Part shown: positions 30,018 to 42,317 of the stretch, piece after piece
How positions within the stretch are numbered: the stretch's first letter is position 1
Layout of the letters: each line of letters starts with the position of its first letter
Assembly (NCBI RefSeq): GCF_000400465.1
Contig: NW_008806274.1
Coordinates: 682,001-746,000 of the forward strand
Reading direction: 5' to 3'
DNA from: Wallemia ichthyophaga EXF-994
Taxonomy: Eukaryota > Basidiomycota > Wallemiomycetes > Wallemiales > Wallemiaceae
Length of the DNA: 64,000 nt
Made by a program: the position numbers and the translations under genes
The notes under the pieces: model-generated
Told to the model about the DNA's origin: nothing
Seen by the model: only the letters and a program-made list of their open reading frames with translations
The model's database searches: none

Positions 30018-33000
30018 TCAAAAGGCTTCTTCATTCTCATCGGGTTGGCGATACCCTTCTGTTTGTGAGAATACTGTTGGCGTTTCCGCTTCCATTTCCA
30101 CTTCACCTTCTCCTGCTCCTGCTTCTCCTTCTCCTGGTGCATACAGTGACTGAGGCTTCGAACCGAACAGCGTGCTTATCCTGTTCAAACTCTTTTCATC
30201 TAGCGATGTTCTACGTTCATTCTGCGCCGATGACATTGATGATCTTGATCGCGGTGCAGCAGGCGATGGTGATACAGCAGCTGAGTGTGCTGAGACTAGT
30301 TAGTATATCCCTCTCAACCACCCATTAATATCACTCACTCGTTTTAGGTGGTGCAGGTGAAGTCACACTCGCTCGCTCCTCTTCCTCCATGCTAAGCCTC
30401 CGCCACACCCTTTTGATGTACGAGTTGAATACATCCCCTAAATCTCCCAGCTGCTTGTCAATACGCGCTTGTTTTTCTGGATGCTCCTTTTGAAACACGT
30501 AGAGATCAGTAATCCCTTCCTTGTTCGTCGTTGATTCCGATATTTTATCGAATATCTTCCGCAGACGCTCATTCACTCCGTAATCTTCTACAGAAATTTG
30601 CGAGTCTCTGAAATTGTTTGCAGTGGACGATACCTGCGGAACGTTCTTAATACCTAATCCCATACCACCCTCGACTGCACTTGGTGGACCTCTATTGAGC
30701 AGTCTGTATAGGTAAGTGTATACAATTGAGTCTTCTGGATTAGATACCAGATCTAACTTCTCATACACCTTGTCATCGTACACAGCTTGATTTAAGTCAG
30801 CTCGATTAGCACTATGTACCACGAAAATTGCACTCACCAACCAAACTCTGTATAATAGTCTTGACAGTGCGCAGAGGCATGTCTCCAAGAGCAATCTCGT
30901 CACTGGCTCTACTACGCCACTCAGCTGGTGGTATCTTCTGCAAGAACTGTTCGAGTGTGTAAAGTAACACGCTGGGATCAAGACGAGCAGCCTCCAAGTC
31001 ATCTTTGACATTTCTTGCCGTCTTCCATACACACTTGAGAACCAATTCAGGCAGCTTCGCTTCGGCACTCTCGTTGCGCACCTTCAAGTTGTGAAGGTTG
31101 ATCGTGGCAGCTGACAGAAGATCAAATAGAGCGCTGAATATGGCTGTGAGATCGCCATGAGTGAATAACCTGAGTAAAAGCATGTTGATGAATCTAGATA
31201 AGTCTTTCAGTGAAGAGCTTTCCGCTGTTTGCAATAATCTAGTCGTCAGCTCCTCCAACAGCAGTCTTATCGAATCACTCGAAAGTGTGGCAGCTATCGT
31301 GGGCGAGTCAACCGTTGCATTAAGCGTCTGTATAAGGTGTTTTGCCAATCTGAAGACGTTCGGCACCATCTCCTCTCTAAGCGTTTCAAACGTGTTAAAC
31401 ATCTGTTCAGACTTCATGTCAGCAATCATTCATTTTCACTCCAAACACTCACCTGTGTTGTGATATTCGTTACCAATCGGTCAGCTTGCCTGACTAGCTC
31501 ATCGGATGGACTTTCCAACTTGCGCTGAATAACCTTGAGCGAGTCGACACTCCTCTCTGGTTCATTTGACAATATCCCGGCGATTGGATCGGCTGGAGGC
31601 TGGTTACTTGATTGTATTGACTGTGCAGACTTGTTTGAACTGAGGGATGTAGGCCTTGATGGTGCTTCCTTCCCCACTTGACCGCTCGAACTAGAACTAG
31701 AACTAGGCTGAGGTAATCCAAACGAAGGTTGAGGAAGCGCGGATGTTCTACCGAGCTGCGAAGGGGGACGAATACCTCTAGTGCCCGCGCCAATTTTGGA
31801 TGTAGGGATGCTTTTGCGAGGCGACTCAACTGCTGGGGACTGTGACCGGTTAACGGTGCGGGAGGAAACTCCAGCTGAGCTCCTTGACTCTGGACGACTT
31901 GGGGACTCAGAGCGCAGTGTATTTGGTTGAGATATCCTACTATGTGCTGAAGATGGACGTTGGGCAATGCGTGACCCAGGAGCAGGTTTGCCTGTAACAG
32001 ATGTACCCCTCTCAGGCTGTCTTTTAAGTCTTTCCTCAAGCATACTGAACTCCTTCGGTTGCAGTTCGCCAACCATTGACCAGACTTGCTCGCCAACTAT
32101 TTTGTAAACTTCTACTAGTGTGTTGAGAACCGAATTCCTCACAGCACTATCTCTGTCACTGAGACTAGCCCCGATCGTCCTCAGTGCTTTGCCAGAGCTC
32201 AGCACACCCATGCCGTGTCTATTGATGATACTCCCAAGCTCGTCAATGGACTCAGATCTTGCGCGCGAGTTCTTACAAGTCGTACCATGGTCGAGAAGAT
32301 GACCAAAGACTTTGCTTGGTGGGTACGAACGGCCAAGCAGCTTGAGAATAGCTCTGATGCGCACTCTGACTGGCTCCTTATTGTCACCCGACTAGACGTA
32401 TTATTAGTTTTTACCATCTGCATCAAACGCACACACCCACCTTAATGATCAACGACGGCAAAAAAGCATTGGCTTCGTAGTCCGTAAGTTGAGCATTCAC
32501 CTCATCCAAAACCCTCAAAGTCAGCTCAATCACCTCCAATGTGCGCAGTATGATACTCGTGTTGTTATCGAACAATCTCAAAGTAACGTACTTGAGGATG
32601 ATGTCTACGTTGGCCAAGATATACTGGCGGGACTTGTCGACGCCCAATCCAAACTTGTCAATGTCACCTAAAGCCTCTTGGACGGCGTCATTGATAACAG
32701 CCAGACCAGACAGATAGTCGGACTCGGCGTGGCGATCAGTGCTAAAGAGCAGGCTATGAAGGCGTGCACTTAAAAATGGTTGGGTTTGATGCTCCATGTA
32801 GTCAATCTGCTCCGGTCTGACACCACCTTCTCCACCAAGTGTGAATCTTGAACTACCATCCTTGACTGCTCTTTGGCGTTTGCTCATCAAGTCCGACGAG
32901 TTGAAGGGATAGCTAGTATCTGATGATGGAGTTTGTGCAGATGAGGTGCTTGCTATCGACCCGCTAGATGGTTTCTTTGATGGAATCCTGGCCTTCATCC

Positions 33001-36000
33001 CAGAAGCACTTTCTTCCTCATCATAAGCCGGAGCAGCTGTCGATTTCGAAAGTGCACCGAAGCGACTACGCAAACCGGTTGGTCTGGCTATAGGTGTACC
33101 AGCTGTCGGTGCATGTGGTGCAGTGAATGTTGGCTTGGCCTTAACGGGCGTGCCAGATGCTGGTGGCGGACGAACAGCGCTAGGGACCTTTGGACGACTT
33201 GATGCAGGTGCTGGCTCCACCTGTGCTGGTTTAGATGGTGCAGCCGCTGCAGGTGCTGGCTTAGCGGCTCCTCTCGCACCCTGCAGAATGGGCAAAACAG
33301 TGTTTTTAGCAGCCGGTTTCAATTTTTCCGTCTTGCTTTCAACAAATCCATATCCTGCACTAGCAATAATGTGCGGGAGGAGAGCCTGTGCGTTCTTCCT
33401 TACATCTCCATTTCTATCCTCCAAACTACTGACAATTGGCGATGCAAGAGGAGCCAAATCCGTGGAACCAGTCGGCGGAATTTTTTCACCCATAAACAAA
33501 TTCAGCCACTCTAGCACATTCGAACGAAGCGTTGGGTTGGATGATTCAAGAGCAATAGCTAATGAGGAAACGAGTGAATCAACACCCTCGCAAGCAGTAG
33601 CCATCGCATCAAGCGTAGCAATAGCGGAGGCTCTAACATTCGCCTTCTGGTCACTAGCTATACCGGCAACACCTGCTACGAAAGCCTTGACGTACTTTTC
33701 AAACGGCTTACCCATAGCGAGAGCGATTTTTTGGATAATGTTAAGCGCCAAGCCCTGCACGATTTTGTTCTGGTCACCAAGTCTGCCTTTCAGAGCGCCT
33801 ACTAGGTCGGCGTTCATATTCGGTTGTAGTCTGGAATTCTGCTTCACTTCCAGAACCGCAAATAAACCTTCGAGTGCCTCTTTACGCGTTTTCCATGCGT
33901 CACTCTTAGAGCTTGCTACCGTGCCAGATGGAATCAACTTGTCGAGATTCTGACGGGGTAAGAGATCATCCATCGCATCCCCCCCAGCAGCTGCTCCATC
34001 CTTTGGTGCCCCTCCTGCTGGCGGTTTGGCTGCATCAGCGCAAGACCTAGAGGGTTCTGGCGGCTCCTGCCCTTCGACTTTGGCGAACTCTGAGTCGATC
34101 GTCGTTAGCAGTTGAGGGTTGAGATCGTCCAAGAATCCTCTGATATCAGATCCGACGAACAATTTCAACGTAACTAGTGTCTTGGTGGCATTTGTTCTTA
34201 CCATAGCATTAGCAGACTTTAAACCGGTCTTGAGAAACTCGATGAGATCTTTCAAAGCCAAACCAGCGATACCAAACTCGTTGAGCAGCTGCTGAACAAA
34301 CAACATGGCGTCAGCTTGGGCTTTTGGTGCTTTGATCTTGCTTATAGCTTCGTAGCCCTGACTTAAGACAAACTGGTGCGACGTCTTCTCAGAGAAAATA
34401 ATAAGAGTATCTCCAGCTGGTTTCTTAAGCTTCATATCACCAATTTTCTCCACCAACGGACCCACAGCCAAGCTTGCGCAAGCTCTGTTGAAAGATTCTG
34501 AAGTATCAGCCAACACGCCGAGCAAGGAAAACTGCTTGGCAGATACTTGAAAGTTCTTTTCAGCCCATCCTGGTTTCTTGCTGAGGAATCTGAAGAGCAC
34601 TTCGCATGATAGCTGTTGGTGGTTCTCCTCATCTATGCACCATTTGTGAAGATCTTCTATACCCTGCAATCTTTCCTTCCAGTTGCTGTCACTGAGCTGC
34701 GAGACTAGCTTTTCTGGTATGAGCTCAGCAGCTTTGGCTTCTGCATCTTCAGCTGACATTGACAACTTCGGCTGCTCAGATGGCGCAACACCACCAGTCG
34801 ACTTGGGTTTGCTGGCACTAGCAGCTGGAGCTGACGCGGGTGCTGCTTTTGCTGCTGCTGGAGCAGGAGCAGAAGCTACAGCAGGTTTTTTGTTGAGCAG
34901 ACGCGATGGAGGGGCTCTGGTTGGTGGCTTCACTGGTGAGGGTGGCTTGGGTGGTTGAGCTGACTCATCGAAACCATTTATGGGATCAGATTGTGGCGTT
35001 GGTGGTTTGGCTGGAGCTGCTGCTGGTTTCTGAGATGATCAATTAGTGTAAAGCGGCTTCGAAGGACGACCTACTCTGGGTGGTGCAGCTGCGGGCTGTT
35101 TAGGTGGTGCAGCCTTAAGAGCTGGCGCTGATACTGCCGCCGCTTTTGGTTTAAACCCGGGCTTAGCCTTCACTTCAGCCTTCTCGTAGAACTCCATCAC
35201 CTTCCCCTTACGCTGACCATCGAGACTTTCAACGATGGGGTTCATGGCACGCTCGCCGACGATCTTCATGAGCGTACCGAGCGACTCTGCAGACGCTGCA
35301 CGTACTGGCTCGAAACTGTCCTCCAAGGTAGCTGTACACACGGCGCCGATGTCCTTCTGCTCGGATTGTGTGGGTGGTGCTTTCGTGCTTTTCAAAGCCC
35401 GAACGAGGAACTGTAGTGTACCTTGTTTTACCTGTGGATTCTTGTGCTTGGCGTAGGTTGTAATGTCATCCATAAAGTCACTAAAGCTAGTGGCGGCGAA
35501 GATGGCATCCAAGGCGCCACCAAGCGCATCAGCGACAGTTGCTTTGCGCTCTTTTAGACGTTCGAAGAGGGGTTTGGAAATGGTGTTTTTGAATCCAGCA
35601 AAAGTCGAAGACGGCAGACCCCTTCCGAGCTTCTCTAGCGCCTGAGCAGCGCCAATAACAACATTAATGTTAAGCTCTGATATGCGCCTTGCTAAGGCGT
35701 TGATGAGGTCAGAGTAGTCGGATGAGGCTTCAATTTTGGGTGCCTTGTTGAGAGTTTCTAGGAGCTGATCAATCACTTCTTTCCTCTCCTGCCACTTCTT
35801 GCTTTCGATTAAGGTATAAAATTCTGGGTTGAGTGTCTTGATCAAGTCGACTGGCGGAATATCTTCATTTGGATCGAAGCCTAAATCCATAGCGCCGTCA
35901 TCTTGGTTTGATTCAGCGACACCTTCTTCTTCACCGCCAGCTTGAGCAGCCTCAGCTTCAGCTTGAGCTTGCCTGGTAAGCCGCGATGCTTTGCCAGATC

Positions 36001-36813
36001 CTGCACCCTTTCCGTCGCTTTCAAGGTTCTCGAAGCTCTCCTTGAGTTCTTTAACCTGAACAGGCTTAAGTTCTTCTAGTAGCGGGAATAGAGATTGTCC
36101 TAGATAGGTATAAATTGATTGAGCGAGCAGCGTACCTTCAGATCTGACGTTTTTATCTGAATGAGCGAATATTCTGGTCAGTGATTTGAGGAGTGGCTTG
36201 GTGTTTGTGATTGGCTTGAAGCCAAATTGCGACACCAACTCCTTCAGCGCGGTGACACAAGTTGCGACCAGCTTTGGCTGTTTAGCAGCGAGTGAGTCGA
36301 TGACGTTTGCGATGACCGTATCTGCTGTGCCATCCACCTCAACAAAGGACAAACACAACTCGATTGCCTTAACTTTGGTCGCTGGTCTCGATGCATTGAA
36401 CGCCTTTTCAATCGTTGGCTTGCACAGCTCGCCTGAAAGACTCGCTGCATTCTGGCCAGATTGCTTGAGCAACTCAGTCAACGCCTCGATACCCTTGTCT
36501 TGGGCGGCAGCGTTGGAGTCTGTGACAAATTTACTTAGTGTGTCTGGGCTGCTGAGCCATGGCTTCAACACTGGATCGTCATCTGAAGCGCTCTTCTTGA
36601 ATTGGTCGATGAGTTCCGCGTAGGCGCTCAATCTGGCTTTCCAGGACTACTGAGCATGTCAATGGGTGTCTACACGGCTGTATTTTTCCCCACCGCATGT
36701 TTAACGCGTTCCGTCAGCGCTATTTGGCTGAAATCTTCTTCCGGCGGCGGCTGGCCGTCCCTGAAGATAAATAAGTCTGGAGATCTCCGTGCATTACTAG
36801 TAATCTCCTACAT
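30018..36813 (-). CDS. ALP14: XMAP215/Alp14/Stu2 microtubule polymerase
   Basis: Eight exons: 36812-36813, 36694-36760, 35075-36646, 32441-35029, 31453-32391, 30838-31402, 30339-30785, 30018-30289; in frame, 2150 aa. The start PPPEEDFSQIALTERVKH then SWKARLSAYAELI is the typical TOG1 entry (L-T-E-R-V-x-H-K/A-S-W-K-A-R). Serial HEAT-type TOG arrays fill residues 20-1250, separated by Pro/Ala/Ser-rich basic linkers, followed by a C-terminal helical domain. The length equals animal chTOG rather than the shorter ascomycete Stu2. It adds tubulin to plus ends and works at spindle poles. The initiator codon itself is split AT|G by an intron (36761-36811). All other junctions are GT-AG. Confidence 0.93.
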
Positions 36814-36985
36814 TTTCTTCTTTTCTGTGGTTGCGTGAGTGATCGTGTCCAAGATGGAACCACGCGGTGGAAATCAAAAGTAAAAACAGTAAGTAAAAAG
36901 CGTCATTGGTAAATTATTTAAAGTACAAGAGTACATTGACGAACTAAAGCATCTGCTGCGCTTTACGGTATCTCTCCAACACGCC

Positions 36986-38254
36986 TCACGACACCACACC
37001 TTCCGACTGCTCGCCACCGTGTATGACTTGATCGTCGAGTGTCTCTGTATAACCCACGTGCTGCACATACTCCTGGTCATCTGTTTCCCATTCGATATCC
37101 GAATTGGTGGATTTAACTGGCTTGATATGTCTGCCTGGTGCGGCTGGAAACGCATCACTGAACAGCTCATCAACTATCCGCGCAATTGGCTTTGAAATCC
37201 AGCGTCGTGGCGGTGGATACGCGTCCGTGTATTTGGGACCTTTCCTGAAGGTGCTCAGTGGGTGCCCACCGCTAAACCACGCGAGATGTCCGCCGTGTTT
37301 TGTATGGTAAATGTGCACGTTTGGGTTGGCTTTGCATTTGTATAGATTGGAGGGAGATGATTTACACTCCTCTGCGGGCTCTGGCCAGGCTTCTGGCATT
37401 ACTATTGGATCATCTTCCGCGTTCACCCCGAGAAGAGGTATTTTTACGTTATGGAGGAAGGCACTGGATGATGCGTAGGCATAGAAGGCTTCTGCAGATG
37501 GGAACGGGAAGTGTGGAGGGTGTCCTCCCAACTTTCTTGTGATTGTGTTATCGAAATCCTTCACTGTGGGCCATCTTAGCGCGTCTAAATGAGCCAGCTC
37601 CTGGGGATGCGTATTTTTGATAGCGTGACTGTGCTTTCTGAGTATATTCTTCAAATTGTTTCCCATTGCGCGGTTATAGAGGTAGTGGCCGAGAAAAGTG
37701 CTTTCGAGCTGTTCACTAGACTTGACAAGATCCCAAGGGTTGCCTAGAGCAATAGCAGCCTTGAATGGACATCTATCGCCTTCTTCACCAACGAATTTTG
37801 TCAAAACATTTGCGCCTAAACTGAAACCCACTCCGATAAACTGCGCTGAGGGGTAAGTGTTGGAGAGGTAGAGCATCGCGCAACGCAGATCATTTGTTTG
37901 TCCTCCGCTGTAGAATAACGGGCTATCCACGCTTGTATTCGCGCATCCTCGGAAATTCATCACGACTGAGGTGGTGTTCGCGGATAACTGTGCAATGAGC
38001 GATCTGATATACGACTCGTGTGAGCCACCAGTGAGCCCGTGGCAGAATACAACCACATTCAGCTTCCCCGGGTTGTGAATATCGAGTGAAAGTGATCCGC
38101 CGTCTTTGAGAGATAGAGTATGCCTCCGATATTCGACGGAATCAATCTGAGTGGTGTCGAGGAGAGTGGCGAATATAGTCTGTAAATGGCCACCAGGCAG
38201 CCACGCCGATGGAATAAAATTTTGACTAAACGCGTCTTTAACCAGTGCGTCCAT
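36986..38254 (-). CDS. alpha/beta hydrolase of the Eht1/ABHD1-3 family
   Basis: Intronless, 422 aa from ATG 38254. It begins with the family start PSAWLPGGHLQTIFATLL. The nucleophile elbow is GVGFSLGANVL, the acid is NAEDDPIV and the histidine is in KHGGHLAWF. Yeast members (Eht1, Eeb1, YMR210W) are acyl-CoA:ethanol acyltransferases or monoacylglycerol lipases; the substrate here is open. The start codon overlaps that of the divergent SMG6-like gene in the four bases CATG (38252-38255). Confidence 0.9.
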   Translation of the reverse strand: MDALVKDAFSQNFIPSAWLPGGHLQTIFATLLDTTQIDSVEYRRHTLSLKDGGSLSLDIHNPGKLNVVVFCHGLTGGSHESYIRSLIAQLSANTTSVVMNFRGCANTSVDSPLFYSGGQTNDLRCAMLYLSNTYPSAQFIGVGFSLGANVLTKFVGEEGDRCPFKAAIALGNPWDLVKSSEQLESTFLGHYLYNRAMGNNLKNILRKHSHAIKNTHPQELAHLDALRWPTVKDFDNTITRKLGGHPPHFPFPSAEAFYAYASSSAFLHNVKIPLLGVNAEDDPIVMPEAWPEPAEECKSSPSNLYKCKANPNVHIYHTKHGGHLAWFSGGHPLSTFRKGPKYTDAYPPPRRWISKPIARIVDELFSDAFPAAPGRHIKPVKSTNSDIEWETDDQEYVQHVGYTETLDDQVIHGGEQSEGVVS

Positions 38255-41200
38255 GATGTCAAGGGACAAAAGCAAATTGCTGTTCGATCCCAAGCGACAT
38301 GATCCAGTAAAATTCAGTAATAATCATTTAAATAAAAAGAAGTCAAGCGATGGCCATTCGCTGGGCCAGTCCATCTCCACCACCTCCTCCACCGTCGACG
38401 ACTCCTTCTCCAGAGATCACTACAAGGATAAAGAAAAGCAGCGTAAGAAGCGTAGGGATGCTCGTTCGCAGAGCAGCCACGAGTCGAGATCTTCAAACAA
38501 TTCAAACTCAAATTCAAAGAAATCAAAGGATGAGCCGGCGTCGGCGTTTTTAGTCCAGTTGAAGCGCGCTTATAGAGACATAATGGATACAGAGAACAAG
38601 CTAATCGATGAACGTAGAATGGCGATCACTTCCTCTACCAAAATATCCCTTTTCGGCCAAAACCCGGGGAAATCGAACGACGACTTGAATTGGATACGCT
38701 TGGTTAACAAGCACAAATCTCTTGCCGACGCTTATCACAGCTTTCTTGCTACTTCTCTCGCTCCCCACACCCCAACTTCCCTGCACGCCCTGCCCCAGAA
38801 GTACAACATCCCCACAAGACTCTGGCAGAATGCTTTCCATGGCCTGCTCGAGAAAATGAGGAGTGGGCTGAATCCAAAAAACCCCAGCTCTATTCTAGAC
38901 CATCTCAGCGACTTTGTCTATCACGCGTACGCCTTCTATACCAACCTACTAGAAGAACCGGTTCTGTCGCCATTCAAAGCAAGCTGGATTGAGGCTCTCG
39001 GAGATCTAGCGAGGTATAGAATGGCTGTAGCATCCATCGAGTCCACAGTTTCCACCGGTAACGGTAGTAGTAGCAGCCCGTATTCGCTACCTACCACTTT
39101 TGCCACTCCAGCGCCACCCACACCTTTCCAGGCACGCGTAGATGACTCGCAGCCAGAGATGCCACCTCATGCCGATGTTGCCAGCGTTGGTTTGCCAGCG
39201 TTGATGTCTGGTGGTTTTGATGTTGAGGACAGACACCTATGGAGGCAGGTTGCGCGCGACTGGTATGGCCAAGGGCTTCGAGATATGCCAGGTTGGTTGC
39301 TTCTACCACGCTAACACTCGCACTCATTCAACTACAGGCACTGGTCGACTGCAACACCACCTGGGTGTCCTTTGCAGGAATTCGCAGGACCCCGATGAGG
39401 GATTGCGAGCGCTATACCATCTCTGTAAAGCACTCACAACCTCCCACCCCTACCCCACTGCTCGAGAGACATTGCTTGGTCTGTTCGACCCCGAGCTGCA
39501 GAGTGCGCGAAAGAGGGAGGAGAGTGTAACTGAGCTCTTTACACACGCACACGGACTGCTCTTCACGCGTGTCGAGCTGGATAGCTTTCCTCAAGCGCAC
39601 GAGCGTCTCGTTGCACATCTCCAAGCTAAGCGCGCATCATTGCCCGATTCGGTGTGGATCATGATGGGCGTGGTGAACATAGCAAGTTTGCTGCAATACG
39701 GGCAGGATGACAGTGTTCTAAAACGTACCGCGGCTGCGACAGATGACGGAGCGAAGCGACAGAAACAGCTTCACACATCGACTTCAAACCCTTCTCTCAA
39801 CTCGGGCGGCGCTTTCAGTGCGCTTAGCTCCCCAGTCCCACCCGTGCCAGCATTACCGCAGGCGATCATGATGCATTCGAATAACAGGACAGGCAGTAAC
39901 CCCAATCTCAATCTCATGTCGAGCAGTCCCAAATCAAGTCACTCGTTGGAGAATCTCAACAACTTCAATAACAGACCAGCCTCCAGCGCCAGCACGCGAT
40001 CAGGTGGTGGCGACGACGATGTGCTCCTCGCGCTGAATAAGGAGGGCGTCAGCGAGGAGTATAGCACATCCAATACGGTTTTCGAGCATGCGCAGGAGAT
40101 GACGTTCAGTATATTCGCTCTCCTCCTCCAGAAGCCTACTACGACTAGAGAGGGAGGTGAAGGAGGGGCACCACTTAACCCATACATCACGATCGTGATG
40201 ACGTATCTGACGACGATCCTTAAGCAGCCGACTGCGCTTTCGCTGCTCGAGAAGAAAATTCCGTGGGTTGAGTTAGCGATGTGTCTATCGCGCACCTTCC
40301 CCGATCGCACATCGCTAGAAAAGGGGGCCAAGACAGGCAACTTGAACGGTAGTGGTAGTAGTGGTAGTGTTGCGAATGGGCTGCCACAGGGACCGCAGCT
40401 GTCGCGCCTCGTCGCCGGCACGCCTCTCCCCGAAGATTGGTGTTTACGAGGCATGGAGTGGGTGGGGCGAAGAGTGTACGAGCGAGGGTTCTGGAAGACG
40501 CGTACGGGCGCATCAAGCACCGGTGCCAGCTACTCTGGTGCACCTCCGCCTGTATCTGGATCTGCCATCCAGTCCGAAATGGACGTTCTATCCACTCACA
40601 TGAGCGGGGTGCCCAGCGGTGCAAACGCTTCCGCACAGGATGGTCTCGACGGCGTGATCGAGAGTGACGACGATGACGATATCGATAGTATTGCTCGTCT
40701 GCGTCTCGATGGTGACGATGGAGCTTGCGCATCTTCCGATTTGGACTCACCGCTCAAACTCGCTGAGAGACGTCTGGCGCGGCTGGCATTCACCAGTACT
40801 GTGCTGGCGCGATTGGTGCAAGGCTTCGATATAGTCAGCTTAGATAAGGAGCTCGGCCACTCTGACGCTGTCGAGTTTACCATCACGGGCGAACTGCAAG
40901 CCAAGATGAAGCGGTGGAGACTCGCCGAGGAGAGAAAGCGCGAGGATGAACTTCGCAGGTTGGAGGAAATCTACCAACATAACAGCGACAGTGCTAGCGA
41001 TGTCGATTCCGATGCTTTCTCTGATATTTCCTCGCTCAGCGAGGCGATTAGTGGCGGTGAGAATGAGGATGAGGATGAGGAGCTGCGCCAGCTCAAATTG
41101 CGCAGGAGGGAGCTCAAGTCTCTAGTCAGAGAGCAAAAGGAGAAGGAGAGGGAGGCGCAAGCGAATGTGAACACCTCCAATAATCTCAACACCCTCAATA

Positions 41201-41935
41201 TGCTCAATACCATACAACCGTCACTGACTACACTCATTTTCGACACCAACGTCATGCTCTCTTCGATTGAGTATGTGCAGGCATTCGTCGAGAGCGGCGC
41301 TTGGGTGTGTGTGGTTCCGCTAGCTGGTAAGTTTGCTTGTGTTGCGGTAATCCTCTTACACTCCCCCCAGTCATCACGGAGCTGGATGGTATATCTAGAA
41401 CAGATAACGCCCTCGGCAACGCTGCTATAGTCGCGACGTCGTACTTAGATGGAGCAGTTGAGCGCAGCAACTCACTCAAGGTGCGATAGGGCATTTGCTC
41501 TGTATTTCTTTCTCACGCTCATCCTCGCAGATCCAGACATCGAAGAACAACTTCCTGAAAGACCTCACGATGAGGTACGAGGATTACGGCAGTGGTGGCG
41601 ACATGGATGGGTTTGAGGAGAGGAAGACGCTCGATGATGTAATTCTCGACGCTGCCAAGTGGCACAAGGAGAATTGGATGGAGCGGGAGAGACACTGGGA
41701 GATGCGTGAGCGTGAGCCTAAGGTTGAAGGCCAGGTGAATGCGTTCAGCCTCAACTCACCACCTACCTCACCACAGTTATCCGCTAAGCCAGCTATCCCA
41801 ACCAAGTCTACTTCAAAGGTCGCGCTTATAACCTACGATCGCAATTTGCGTCTCAAGAGTCATGCAGCAGGCGTGACTTCGGTGGACGAGAGTGCCTTCG
41901 CAAGGCTGTACAAGAACCATTACGGGAATAGCTGA
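38253..41935 (+). CDS. SMG6: EST1/SMG6-like PIN-domain protein
   Basis: Exons 38253-39291, 39338-41326, 41371-41480, 41531-41935; 1180 aa. After a basic Ser-rich start comes the EST1 14-3-3-like domain (KRAYRDIMDTENKLIDERRM) and the EST1 helical domain (RDWYGQGLRDMPGTGRLQHH). A Ser/Asp-rich linker precedes a C-terminal PIN domain: LIFDTNVMLSS, VITELDGISR, LITYDRNLRLKS. The acidic residues of SMG6 (FDTN, ELDG, DRNL) are kept, so endonuclease activity in nonsense-mediated decay is plausible. The start ATG could be 38253 or 38256; both overlap or touch the divergent hydrolase gene. Confidence 0.9.
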
Positions 41936-42317
41936 TGGGGAATAGCTGATAATAGCCTAGCTCAGGTACACATTACAAAAGGGGTTTTTTAATCATCTTT
42001 TTGAGAAAAAAGAAAGTCAGTTGATATCGTCAAGTGCCTTGTGCGTTAAGGCGTACAAGTGAGGAGGTGGGTTAGTTGGTTGGTTGATATCATTGATATC
42101 ATTGATGTCGTTGATGTCGTTGGTGTGGCAGATTTGGCCATTTATACCACTCATCATCTCGTGCTCTTGCTGTTGCTTTTGCTCTTACTCTTCCTCTTAC
42201 ACCTACTGTCGCTCTTATTCATGCTTACTCTCGCTCTCGCTTTTTTCTTACTCCTGCTTACTCTCACATCGCATCACTGATATTTATCTCGTTTGCTGCA
42301 AATGTAAATAAATTAAA
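41936..42317. other. 382-bp intergenic region with simple repeats
   Basis: Between two convergent genes. Holds a 9-bp minisatellite (42084-42128) and a pyrimidine-rich run (about 42150-42275) built of imperfect ctcttactc-like units. No gene supported, though open frames cross it because of composition. Confidence 0.6.
42084..42128. repeat. 9-bp tandem repeat, about five copies
   Basis: Units ttgatatca x2, ttgatgtcg x2, then a diverged ttggtgtgg. Short minisatellite in an intergenic spacer. Confidence 0.85.

Noticed and set aside
33123-33953. 276-codon ORF antisense to XMAP215
   Set aside because: Mirror of Ala/Pro-rich coding sequence on the other strand; no motif and no splice or promoter logic.
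39939-40750. Long minus-strand ORFs opposite SMG6
   Set aside because: Arise from the codon pattern of the real gene; translations are Arg/Ser/His-rich shadows.
42059-42311. ORFs across the simple repeats with Leu-rich translation
   Set aside because: Caused by repeat and pyrimidine composition between two convergent genes.
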